Positions 24,849 through 33,066 of a stretch of DNA of 64,000 bases are shown here, one piece after another; position 1 is the first letter of the stretch, and each line of letters begins with the position of its first letter. Below the pieces are notes generated by a model that searched no databases, had not been told where the DNA came from, and worked only from the letters and a program-made list of their open reading frames with translations. Position numbers and translations under genes: made by a program. The DNA is from Betaproteobacteria bacterium (GTDB lineage: Bacteria > Pseudomonadota > Gammaproteobacteria > Burkholderiales > SG8-39). The stretch is from NCBI GenBank assembly GCA_016195915.1, contig JACPYS010000015.1, positions 186,001-250,000 of the forward strand, given 5' to 3'.

Positions 24849-26255
24849 ATGGCAGAACCAGGCAGAAAAGGCACAACCACGGGAGCGATGCATCGCGACG
24901 GATTCGTGGTTGCGGCCTTGGTGGCATGGCTCGGGCTGATTCCCGTCGCGGCCCCGAGCGCACGCGCGGCCGACAGCCCGGCGAACACCTTGTCGGACGG
25001 CGACAAGAAGTGCCTCACGTGCCACGCCAGCGAAGGAATGACAAAGAACCTTGGCAACGGTGAAACGCTTGCACTGAGGGTTCATGGCGAGGCGTTTGCG
25101 AAATCGGTCCACGCCCCGCTCGGCTGTGCCATCTGCCACGCGGAGATCAATCTCGACAAGCATCCCGGGGCGCAGCGGAAGATCGAGACCAGGCGGGGGT
25201 ACGCCGTCGCGATGATCGAGGTCTGCCGCACTTGCCACGAGGACAAGTTCAAGCTCTATGAGGGGAGCGTGCATGCCAGCCTGCTGCGCGCGGGCATTCC
25301 GGTGGCCCCGGTGTGCACGGATTGCCACAGCCCGCATTCAATCGCTCCCAAGGCCGCCGGCCAGCCGATGAAGGCAGTCGCCTGCAGAAAATGCCATGAG
25401 ACGATTTTCGAAGCCTATGCCGGCAGCGTGCACGGGCTCGCGCGTGGCAAATCCGCCGAGAGTCCGGCGCCGCTCTGCGCCGGCTGCCACCGCGCGCACG
25501 ATGTGGGCGCGCCGTCGGTGGGAGACCGGCTGAGGAACACCTGCATCGCCTGCCACGGCGGCACGATCGAGTCGCACCAGAGCTGGCTTCCCAATGCCGA
25601 GCGCCATCTCGAAGTCGTTTCCTGCCCGGCCTGCCATTCGCCAGGCGCGCAGCGCAAGGTGGACCTGCGTCTGTACGACGGCGTGTCACGGGAGCGGATG
25701 GTGGAGAAGAAAGGCGTGCCCCAGTTCGAAGACCGCGCACGCTCGGCCGACAAGGAGGGAGACGGCCTGGACGCGATCGCGTTGCGCAGCCTGCTGAAGC
25801 AATTCAATGTCGAGGGCGCGGAAAGGACAACCACGCTGCGCGGCCGGCTGGAAGTGCGCACCGGCGTGGAGGCGCATCAGCTCTCCGACAAATCCAGGGC
25901 AGTCAGCAACTGTGACAGCTGCCACCGCGAGGGGGCCGATCCGTTCCAGAGCGTCACGGTGTCCATCGTCGGCGCGGACGGCAGGCCGCTGCGCCATGAC
26001 GCGCAGAAAGAGGTCCTGAATTCGGCGGTGTCGGTGGAATCGATGCGCGGGTTCTATGCCATCGGCGGCACGAGGATCAAGCTGCTCGACGTCCTCCTCG
26101 TCCTCGCCCTGCTGAGCGGAATCCTCGTTCCGGTCGGGCACATGACGGTGAAATGGCTGTTCCGGAGGTATCTCGACCAGATCGCAAAGCAGAAGTCGCT
26201 GGAGAACCAGACTGCCGAACCTGCCCGCGGGGGCGACACTCCCGGCAAGCAATAA
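24849..26255 (+). CDS. Membrane-anchored nonaheme c-type cytochrome
   Basis: 468 residues from ATG 24849; ATG 24888 is an alternative but too close to its GGGAG. A signal peptide ends near SARAAD. Nine CXXCH sites: CLTCH, CAICH, CRTCH, CTDCH, CRKCH, CAGCH, CIACH, CPACH, CDSCH. A C-terminal membrane helix (LLDVLLVLALLSGILVPVGH) anchors it with the hemes outside. A cytochrome b gene follows after 11 bases. Together they match, as two polypeptides, the single-chain nonaheme-cytochrome b protein encoded at 31013-33046. Predicted role: quinone-linked electron exchange with periplasmic cytochromes. Confidence 0.88.
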   Translation: MAEPGRKGTTTGAMHRDGFVVAALVAWLGLIPVAAPSARAADSPANTLSDGDKKCLTCHASEGMTKNLGNGETLALRVHGEAFAKSVHAPLGCAICHAEINLDKHPGAQRKIETRRGYAVAMIEVCRTCHEDKFKLYEGSVHASLLRAGIPVAPVCTDCHSPHSIAPKAAGQPMKAVACRKCHETIFEAYAGSVHGLARGKSAESPAPLCAGCHRAHDVGAPSVGDRLRNTCIACHGGTIESHQSWLPNAERHLEVVSCPACHSPGAQRKVDLRLYDGVSRERMVEKKGVPQFEDRARSADKEGDGLDAIALRSLLKQFNVEGAERTTTLRGRLEVRTGVEAHQLSDKSRAVSNCDSCHREGADPFQSVTVSIVGADGRPLRHDAQKEVLNSAVSVESMRGFYAIGGTRIKLLDVLLVLALLSGILVPVGHMTVKWLFRRYLDQIAKQKSLENQTAEPARGGDTPGKQ

Positions 26256-26266
26256 GGATCCGCAAC

Positions 26267-26911
26267 ATGCAGACACTCTACGTTCATCCCCTTCCCGTCC
26301 GGATCTGGCACTGGACCAATGCGCTCGGCTTCATCGCGCTGATCGTCACCGGCCTGCAGATCCGGTACGTCGGGCTGATCGGGCTGATGCCGTTCAAGAC
26401 CGCCGTCAGCCTGCACAACTGGATCGGATTCGTGCTGATCGCAAACTTCTTCGTCTGGTTCTTCTTTTATCTGTTTTCGGACAAGATCAAGGTGTATCAC
26501 CCGGAACTGAGCGCGATGAAGCACTTTCGCGCGAGCTTCCGCCAGCTCCAGTATTACGGCTACGGAATTTTCAAGGGTGATCCCAACCCGCACCATGTCA
26601 GCGCCTACCACAAGTTCAACGCGATGCAGAGCATGACCTACCAGGTCATCATGCTGTTGCTGGTGCCCATCCAGTTCTACACCGGCGTGCTGCTCTGGGA
26701 CGTGAAGCGCTTCTCCGGCATGGTGGAGCTGTTCGGCGGAGTGCGGGTCGTGGACACCGTGCACGTGCTGCTATTCATCTTCTTCGTCGCATTCATCTTC
26801 ATCCACCCCTACCTGGCGAGCCTCGGCCACACGCCCACGGCGCATTTCAAGGCGATGTTCACAGGCTACGAGGAAGTCGAAGAAGAAACGGGCCGCGACT
26901 CGATTGCATGA
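26267..26911 (+). CDS. Membrane cytochrome b (HydC/FdnI-like)
   Basis: 214 residues with four or five helices. The opening LYVHPLPVRIWHWTNALGFI and later HNWIGFVLIANFF and VDTVHVLLFIFFVAFIFIHP carry the histidines expected for diheme b-type subunits of the hydrogenase/formate dehydrogenase family. It lies 11 bases after the nonaheme gene and is surely its quinone-reactive partner. The gene converges on the small cytochrome at 26956 with a hairpin between. Confidence 0.88.
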   Translation: MQTLYVHPLPVRIWHWTNALGFIALIVTGLQIRYVGLIGLMPFKTAVSLHNWIGFVLIANFFVWFFFYLFSDKIKVYHPELSAMKHFRASFRQLQYYGYGIFKGDPNPHHVSAYHKFNAMQSMTYQVIMLLLVPIQFYTGVLLWDVKRFSGMVELFGGVRVVDTVHVLLFIFFVAFIFIHPYLASLGHTPTAHFKAMFTGYEEVEEETGRDSIA

Positions 26912-26919
26912 AGCGTTGG

Positions 26920-26939
26920 ATCCCCGCTTTCGCGGGGAT
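26920..26939. repeat. REP-like hairpin between convergent genes
   Basis: ATCCCCGC-TTTC-GCGGGGAT, a perfect 8-bp stem with a 4-base loop followed by GACGCG. Related to 12441-12460. It could stop transcription from either side or be a dispersed REP element. Confidence 0.55.
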
Positions 26940-26955
26940 GACGCGCAATGCCAGG

Positions 26956-27249
26956 CTACTTGATCTGAGTCACCATGTAATCGAGCGCGGCCTTGACGTC
27001 CGCGTCCGAAGCTGCGCCGCCCTTGGGCGGCATGGCGCCCTTACCCTTGATCACACTGGCCGCCAAGGCCGGCTTGCCTTGCTTGAGGAGGGCGTCCCAC
27101 TTCGCCTTCTCGCCGGTCACTTTCGGGGACATCGCACTGTGGCAACCCGCGCAGGTCTTCTCGTACACCGCCTTGCCGTCAGCCGCGGCCGCCTGGCCCA
27201 AGCTGAACAGCGCAGCAAATCCCGCAACCGCAATTACAGTGACTCTCAT
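26956..27249 (-). CDS. Small monoheme cytochrome c (c5-like), copy 2
   Basis: 97 residues: signal peptide to QAAAAD, one CAGCH, then KGGAASDADVKAALDYMVTQ with the distal Met in GAMPPKGG. Soluble periplasmic shuttle. Seventy-four of 97 residues match the adjacent upstream gene by hand alignment, so the two are a tandem duplication. Last gene of the minus-strand cytochrome run. Confidence 0.9.
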   Translation of the reverse strand: MRVTVIAVAGFAALFSLGQAAAADGKAVYEKTCAGCHSAMSPKVTGEKAKWDALLKQGKPALAASVIKGKGAMPPKGGAASDADVKAALDYMVTQIK

Positions 27250-27299
27250 CTCAGTCTCCTCTTTCTTGGTTTGGAAAGCCTTCCTCAGTGAAGCGCGAG

Positions 27300-27593
27300 C
27301 TACTTGATCTGCGTCAGCATGTATTCCGTGGCCGCCTTCGCGTCATCATCGGACGCCGCGCCACCCTTGGCCGGCATCGCGCCCTTGCCCTTGACGACCG
27401 AGGCTGCCAGCGCTGGCTTGCCTTGCTTGAGAAGCCCGTCCCACTTCGCCTTGTCGCCCGTGAGTTTCGGCGACATCATCTTGTGGCACCCCGCGCACGC
27501 CTTTTCGTACACCGCCTTGCCGTCGGCCGCCGCAACCTGGCCCATGCTGAACATCGCTGCCATGGCGGCAGCCGAAATCACCGCGAGTTTCAT
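27300..27593 (-). CDS. Small monoheme cytochrome c (c5-like), copy 1
   Basis: 97 residues from ATG 27593: signal peptide, CAGCH, distal Met in GAMPAKGG. Near-duplicate of the gene at 26956-27249; most differences fall in the signal peptide and around the heme (KMMSPKLTG against SAMSPKVTG). Two close paralogues may differ in redox potential or expression. Confidence 0.9.
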   Translation of the reverse strand: MKLAVISAAAMAAMFSMGQVAAADGKAVYEKACAGCHKMMSPKLTGDKAKWDGLLKQGKPALAASVVKGKGAMPAKGGAASDDDAKAATEYMLTQIK

Positions 27594-27685
27594 TGCAATC
27601 TCCCATCGAGTCAAAAAAATACTGTTAAACGGTGCCTCGCGATAGCCTATAACGTCCCAAGCGCGAGACGGTTTACCGCGACCTC

Positions 27686-28471
27686 TCAACCAACCGCCCG
27701 GCCATCCCCGCTGTCTCTCGCGGTGACCGGCTCAGGCGTCTTGGAGAACCACAGCTGATACATGGAAACGAACCACATGAAGGCGAAGCACGCGCCCATG
27801 ACCCCCCCGGCAAGCATCACGACCCACGCAAACCATTCATAAATCTTGGTGATATACCAGGCACCGACGTCGAGCACCACGCACACGAACGGGGTCGCGG
27901 CGACTGCGCACTTGAACCACACCGGGCGCAAATAGGCGTGGCTGAAGATGGTGCCCATGACGAAGAAGATGAAGGTAAAGCCGAACAGGTGAATGTGCGA
28001 TACACGAACCAGCGTGAAAATGTCGGCGCCGGTGTCCTTTTCGGTCACCTTCTTCAGGTTGTCGTAGCCGATCAGATTGGGCAGGTGCGGGTTGCTGCCG
28101 TCGTGACAGCTCGCGCAGCGCTTTTCCAGCACCGGCTTGAACTGGGTCTCGTAACTTTCGCGATTGGCGCCTTCCTGCACCCACCGGATCAACGGGGCGA
28201 CCTCGTCCTGCGGCAGCATGGTGGACATCGGTCCGCGCAGCGCGGCTTCCAGACGCGAGCCCTTGCCACTGCCGCGGTAGGCGAGCACGATGTCCTCGTA
28301 GGAAAGCATGTTCGGATTCCCGTCCCGGCCGGCGTGAGCGTGAAACAGGTAGATCAGCGCGAACAGGTAACCGAACCCGAGAATGATGAGCGACGCCGTG
28401 TACACCACGCGCAAGCTGTAAGGCAATTCCGAATAGTGGTAATAAAGGCGGTGCAGCGGGGCGTCACTCAT
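27686..28471 (-). CDS. Integral membrane protein with one c-type heme site
   Basis: 261 residues. A membrane helix at about 22-45 (YTASLIILGFGYLFALIYLF) is followed by a periplasmic loop with EKRCASCHDGSNPHLPNLIG near residue 118. Three or more helices follow, the first carrying VSHIHLFGFTFIFFVMGTIF with possible b-heme histidines. I recognise no named family. Set in a run of electron-transfer genes, it is probably a membrane electron-transfer subunit that docks the small cytochromes encoded just downstream. Confidence 0.75.
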   Translation of the reverse strand: MSDAPLHRLYYHYSELPYSLRVVYTASLIILGFGYLFALIYLFHAHAGRDGNPNMLSYEDIVLAYRGSGKGSRLEAALRGPMSTMLPQDEVAPLIRWVQEGANRESYETQFKPVLEKRCASCHDGSNPHLPNLIGYDNLKKVTEKDTGADIFTLVRVSHIHLFGFTFIFFVMGTIFSHAYLRPVWFKCAVAATPFVCVVLDVGAWYITKIYEWFAWVVMLAGGVMGACFAFMWFVSMYQLWFSKTPEPVTARDSGDGRAVG

Positions 28472-28528
28472 CGTCCGTTCCTTCGGTCTTGCCTGCCGGT
28501 ATGCACCTGGGGGATGCGCGGTACGACA

Positions 28529-29779
28529 TCACTTCTCCCTGGTGGCTTGCGGAATCACGAACACCACGGCCCGCGCCTTCTGTCGCGCGTAGTGGGCGGC
28601 AAGGTTCTCGATGTCCACTTCGGCCAGCACATCGGACATGGCGGCCATCGGCGGGCTCTTGCGCGCGCGCGTGCGGTAGTCATGCAGCACCTTCTCGAGA
28701 TAATCCTGGCGCTGCCCCGCCAAGGCCGGCGAGAGGGGATCGGTGCTGTTGCCGTTGACGCCGTGACAGCGGTCGCACCTCTGCGCCCACTCTGCAACCG
28801 TCAAAGGCGCGCGCACGTTCGGCGGCTGGGGCTGCTGCGTTGCGTAAAATGCCGCGAGATCCTTCATCGCACGATCGTCCAGAGATGCCACCGGGCCTTT
28901 CATCGTATCGTCGGACCGTGATCCGTCCTTGTACTCCTTGATCGCGGCCGCGAGGTACTGCGCGTCCTGCCCCGCAAGGCTCGGGGTAATCGGATTTCCG
29001 CTCACGCCCAGATTGCCGTGACACCCGGCACAGGCAGCGGCAGCGGCAGCGGCCTTGCCCGCGGTGGGATTGCCGGTCACCGGGGTCTGCGCGCGCGCAG
29101 GTTTTTGAAGGGCATAGTAGAGCGCGACATTATCCATATCCGCATCGCTCACGGCGCCGAGCAGCGACTTCATCATGTCGTGCTTGCGCTGGCCGCCCTT
29201 GTAGGCCTTCATCGCCGCGACGAGGTATTTCGGGGCAAACGAAACCAGGCTTGGCATGCCGGGGATCTTGCTGATGCCGCCCTCGCCATGGCAACCGCCG
29301 CAGCCCGCCGCCGCGGACTTGCCGGCCTGCACCGGGTCGGGCTTGGCGGGCGCGGGTTTCCCGCTGGGCGCCGCGGCTGGTTGCGGGGGATCGAGGCTCG
29401 CGTAGTAGGCGGCCACCTTGACCAGCGCGTCGTCACTCATGTACTTGACGACGCCGTCCATGGCCTTCTCGCCGCGCACACCGGTCTGGTAAGCCCGCAA
29501 CTCGAGGTGAAGGTAGGCCGGACGCTGGCCGGCAACGTGCGGCACGCCCTTGGTCTTGCTGATGCCGTCCAGTCCGTGGCAGCGTACACATGAGGCTTCC
29601 GCTACGCGTTTGCCCTCCGCAACCTCCAGGGACGTGGCATAGACCGCCCGAAGGTCCTCACTCTTGCCAGACTTGGCAGCCGCGGGCTGCGCCTGGGCGA
29701 ACGCAACAAAATGCAAGCCGCTCGCGCCTGCGGCGAACGTGAATGCGATCAGGAAAAGGGTCCGCACGCCTATGTTCAT
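28529..29779 (-). CDS. Tetraheme protein built of four cytochrome c4-type domains
   Basis: 416 residues from ATG 29779. Signal peptide (TLFLIAFTFAAGASGLHFVA), then four similar monoheme domains with CVRCH, CGGCH, CAGCH and CDRCH, each with the c4-like pattern SLAGQxxxYL and a distal Met later in the domain. Pro/Ala-rich linkers join domains 1-2 and 2-3. A long periplasmic multi-domain carrier. Adjacent paralogue at 29805-30953 has the same four-domain plan. Confidence 0.85.
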   Translation of the reverse strand: MNIGVRTLFLIAFTFAAGASGLHFVAFAQAQPAAAKSGKSEDLRAVYATSLEVAEGKRVAEASCVRCHGLDGISKTKGVPHVAGQRPAYLHLELRAYQTGVRGEKAMDGVVKYMSDDALVKVAAYYASLDPPQPAAAPSGKPAPAKPDPVQAGKSAAAGCGGCHGEGGISKIPGMPSLVSFAPKYLVAAMKAYKGGQRKHDMMKSLLGAVSDADMDNVALYYALQKPARAQTPVTGNPTAGKAAAAAAACAGCHGNLGVSGNPITPSLAGQDAQYLAAAIKEYKDGSRSDDTMKGPVASLDDRAMKDLAAFYATQQPQPPNVRAPLTVAEWAQRCDRCHGVNGNSTDPLSPALAGQRQDYLEKVLHDYRTRARKSPPMAAMSDVLAEVDIENLAAHYARQKARAVVFVIPQATREK

Positions 29780-29804
29780 CGATGTTCGCTCGAAACGGAG
29801 CGCC

Positions 29805-30953
29805 TCATTTCGCCGGCTGACCTGCGTAGAAAGATGCGATGCTTTCGATGACCGAGTCACTGTAAGGCAAACTCATGTTGTGCATCATCGAGCTCTCGCG
29901 CCTGTCGTCGCGATAGGCGCGCAGCGCCATGATGAGATAGTCCTTGTCCTGCCCGTTGATCTTGGGTACCGCCAGCGAGGGATTGGCCACATCGGCACGA
30001 TGGCAACGATTGCATTTTTCCGTCAGCTCCTGAACGAAGGTCGCGCCCTTCTCGGCGGGCTTCGATTTCTGGATCGAATAGAACGCGGCGATATTGTCGA
30101 TGTCCTTGTCGCTGAGGTGGGCGACGTAACGACGCATGCCCTCGTGCGCGCGGTCTTTCCGGTAGGCCTTGGTCGAATTCACCAGATACTTGGCATCCTG
30201 GCCCGCGAGGCTCGGCGTTGCCGCATCGGCGCTCACGCCGTGCGAACCGTGGCAGCCGCCGCATACCGCGGTGAGGGGTTCGCCTGTTGCGGCGTCGCCG
30301 AAAGACGGCGCCGTACGCTGCGCCGGGGCCTGGGAGGCGAAATACAGCGCCAGGCTTTCCATATCGAGCTTGGTCAAGCGCGGCAACAAGGCATGCATCG
30401 GATCTACCTTGCGTTCGCGATGCAGGTACTCCTGGAGAGCAACCACAAAATAGCGGGGTTGTTGACCGGCCAAACCGGGCGTGCCCGACGTAGTACTGTT
30501 GCCATCCTCGTTATGGCACTTCGCGCACGCCGCCGACAGAGCCTTGCCGCTTTCATACGGAAGGAACACCTGCGCATCCTTCGGCGCAGTGTTTGCCGCC
30601 GGCGGCAAGCTCGCGTAGTACGCCGCCACGTTGCGCACGTCTGCGTCGCTCATGTGTTCCGCCATCTGCTTGAGCGCGGCATGCGTGCGCTTGCCGTCTT
30701 TGTAGGCCTTGAGCGATGCGAGCAGATAGCGCTCGTGCTGCGCGGCCAGATGCGGAATCGCAGGAGCGGCACCGCCTCCATTCGCCCCATGGCAGCCCGT
30801 ACACTCCTTCTCGGTGAACGCCTTGCCCGCCGCAATATCGGCGGCCGCGGCCGCCGGCTTCCCGGCCTCGGCCTTCGGGGCTGCCGGTTCCTGCCGGTCC
30901 GAGCAGCCGATCAGCGCGGCCGACAACACCATACCCAGCACAACGCGTTTCAT
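29805..30953 (-). CDS. Tetraheme lipoprotein of four cytochrome c4-type domains
   Basis: 382 residues from ATG 30953. A lipobox, LSAALIGC, means the mature N-terminal Cys is lipidated and the protein membrane-tethered. Four heme domains follow: CTGCH, CAKCH, CGGCH, CNRCH, each with an AGQ/NGQ-x-YL motif. It lies 25 bases upstream of its non-lipidated paralogue. Plausible role: a tethered conduit between inner-membrane oxidoreductases and MtoA. Confidence 0.86.
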   Translation of the reverse strand: MKRVVLGMVLSAALIGCSDRQEPAAPKAEAGKPAAAAADIAAGKAFTEKECTGCHGANGGGAAPAIPHLAAQHERYLLASLKAYKDGKRTHAALKQMAEHMSDADVRNVAAYYASLPPAANTAPKDAQVFLPYESGKALSAACAKCHNEDGNSTTSGTPGLAGQQPRYFVVALQEYLHRERKVDPMHALLPRLTKLDMESLALYFASQAPAQRTAPSFGDAATGEPLTAVCGGCHGSHGVSADAATPSLAGQDAKYLVNSTKAYRKDRAHEGMRRYVAHLSDKDIDNIAAFYSIQKSKPAEKGATFVQELTEKCNRCHRADVANPSLAVPKINGQDKDYLIMALRAYRDDRRESSMMHNMSLPYSDSVIESIASFYAGQPAK

Positions 30954-31012
30954 AGTAAACCTCGAAAATTGAAGATATTCGATTCTGACCCGAAAGGGAA
31001 ACATAGGCTGGC

Positions 31013-33046
31013 TCACTTGCCCGCCGACATGCTGCCGAGAAATCCTACCAGCACCAGCACGAGCAGCGTCAAACCGAAAATGATCAGCGTGATGCCCAAT
31101 ATCCTGGCGCCCAGGGTCATGGGCCGCGACGGCGCGTCCACCAGATGCTTCACCAAGTCGCCCGTCTGCAGCAGGCGCTTGTATTCCTCGGTGTGCTCCC
31201 GCCGGTACTCTTCGAGCGGCACCGCGCCGGTGAACATCACGATGTCCGGGGGAGGCATCTTGTCGGGCCGGAAGTGGTTGTTGAAGAAGTGCACAGTAAA
31301 CAGGAACACCGCGGCGAGAAACGCTTCTTCCCCGTGAATGAGCGTGGCGACATTGAATACCCATCCCGGCAGGAAGGCGGCGGTCACGTTCGGGATCCAC
31401 ATCATGACGCCGCTTCCGCCGATGATCGCCATTCCCCAGAATACGGCCCAGTAGTCGAATTTCTCCCAGTACGTCCACCGGTCGAACACCGGCCTCGGTC
31501 CCTTGCCGAAGAACCATTTGAACATTCCGATCGCGCCGTAGAGATCCTCCCAGCGCGGCACCAGCGAGTCGGGTCCGAACCAGTTGAAGGTCTTCCACTT
31601 CTTGCCCAGGTGGAATGCGAGGTAGACGAGGTGGATGAAGAATATCCCCAGCATGGTGACGGCGGCGACCCGGTGCACGATTGCTGCGCCCTTCGGCCCG
31701 CCGAAGGCGTTCATGATCGAGCGCGCCCAGCCGGTTTCCGCGTAAAAAACCGCCATTCCGGTCAGCACGAGCGTCATCACGCTCAAGGCAAACACGAGGT
31801 GCGCGGCACGCCAGACGGGGCCGAAGCGCTGGTACTGCTTGCCCCCGGCCTGAGGCAGTTCCGCCATTTCGACGTGCGGCTTGTGCTTGCCTTCCTTGCG
31901 GTCCCGGTACTCGCGGTAGAACCACAGCGCCGAGTGCGTCCAGAAGAACGCGAACACGCCGAGCAGCAGCGCAATCATGAATTTCGACGCGAGCCACAGA
32001 TCCGGATAGCGGCCGAAGTCGCCAGTGCTGCCGTGCGGGTTGAAGGTGACGAATCCCTTGGTCGCGCCCTTGTGGCATTTCTGGCACGTTTGCAGGCGGT
32101 TGTCCGGATGCACCGACGATGCCGGGTCCTTCACCCGTTGTATGGCGTGGCTGCCGTGGCAGTCGAAACATTTCGCGGTATACGCGTATCCCAGCGTGTT
32201 GACCTGCCCGTGATAGGTCTGCGTGTAGCTCTCGAAGCTGTCCTGATGGCAGTTGCCGCAGTTCTTGGTGATCACCAGCCTGGTCGAATCCATTCCAGGA
32301 TCGTCGACATCGTGCGTGGTGTGGCAGTCCGAGCAGATCGCCGCCTTCGGGTTGCCTTTCCCGAGCACTTCCTTGCCGTGCACCGAGGTCGCATAGGCGG
32401 CCCGTTCCTTGACGTGGCATTTTCCGCAGGCGTTTGGAATATTCAGGCGCCATTCCGCGCGGATGGCGCTGCCTCTCGGATAGACGTAGTGCGCGTCGTG
32501 GCAGTTGTAGCAGGTGGCGTTGGTGCGCGACTGGTCCGCCCGGTTCGGCCGCGCATGAATGGATTTCATGAAACTGTCGATCTGTTTGACCACCACGCCC
32601 AGCTTCGTGTACTCCGGGGTGCTCGTGTCCGCCTGGCTCGCTTTCCACAACTCCTCGTGGCACTGCACGCAACTGACCTTGATATTGCCGCCCTTCAAGT
32701 GGGGTACCTGGGTAATGTCCTTGTGGCAGTCGACGCAATACCGGCTTCCGTGCACGCTCTCGCCGAACTTGCCCTTGATCACGTGCAGCGAACGCGGCTT
32801 TCCGTCCGCGCCGGGGATCGCGAATCCTTCGTTGCCGTGACACGCCAGGCAAACCGCGTTGTCGGTCTTCTCCGCGGGCGGTTCCGCAGGCTTGCTGGCG
32901 GTGGCCGCCGCCGATTTGGATTCGGCGGCCTCGGCGCGCTCCCTCCCGACGCCCCATGTGCCCGCGAGGCATAGAAGACTTGCGGCGATCCACGCGGCAA
33001 ACCGCGAACCACGTACGACCTTGGATTTCCGTGTCGAATGCACCAT
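31013..33046 (-). CDS. CbcL-like nonaheme cytochrome c / cytochrome b fusion
   Basis: 677 residues from ATG 33046. Signal segment, then nine CXXCH: CLACH, CVDCH, CVQCH, CYNCH, CGKCH, CSDCH, CGNCH, CFDCH, CQKCH (residues ~65-340). A cytochrome b domain of five or six helices follows (FGPVWRAAHLVFALSVMTLV, IVHRVAAVTMLGIFFIHLVY, IHGEEAFLAAVFLFTVHFFN). Geobacter CbcL, an inner-membrane quinol oxidoreductase needed for low-potential metal reduction, has the same nine-heme plus b-type architecture. Homology to CbcL is by architecture; orthology is not shown. It follows nrfD by 20 bases. Confidence 0.88.
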   Translation of the reverse strand: MVHSTRKSKVVRGSRFAAWIAASLLCLAGTWGVGRERAEAAESKSAAATASKPAEPPAEKTDNAVCLACHGNEGFAIPGADGKPRSLHVIKGKFGESVHGSRYCVDCHKDITQVPHLKGGNIKVSCVQCHEELWKASQADTSTPEYTKLGVVVKQIDSFMKSIHARPNRADQSRTNATCYNCHDAHYVYPRGSAIRAEWRLNIPNACGKCHVKERAAYATSVHGKEVLGKGNPKAAICSDCHTTHDVDDPGMDSTRLVITKNCGNCHQDSFESYTQTYHGQVNTLGYAYTAKCFDCHGSHAIQRVKDPASSVHPDNRLQTCQKCHKGATKGFVTFNPHGSTGDFGRYPDLWLASKFMIALLLGVFAFFWTHSALWFYREYRDRKEGKHKPHVEMAELPQAGGKQYQRFGPVWRAAHLVFALSVMTLVLTGMAVFYAETGWARSIMNAFGGPKGAAIVHRVAAVTMLGIFFIHLVYLAFHLGKKWKTFNWFGPDSLVPRWEDLYGAIGMFKWFFGKGPRPVFDRWTYWEKFDYWAVFWGMAIIGGSGVMMWIPNVTAAFLPGWVFNVATLIHGEEAFLAAVFLFTVHFFNNHFRPDKMPPPDIVMFTGAVPLEEYRREHTEEYKRLLQTGDLVKHLVDAPSRPMTLGARILGITLIIFGLTLLVLVLVGFLGSMSAGK

Positions 33047-33066
33047 TGTCTGCGTGTCTGCTGCGG

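Noticed and set aside
29664-32974. Long plus-strand open frames opposite the multiheme cytochromes
   Set aside because: The minus strand encodes repeated CXXCH proteins with proper signals; the plus-strand translations have no recognisable features.
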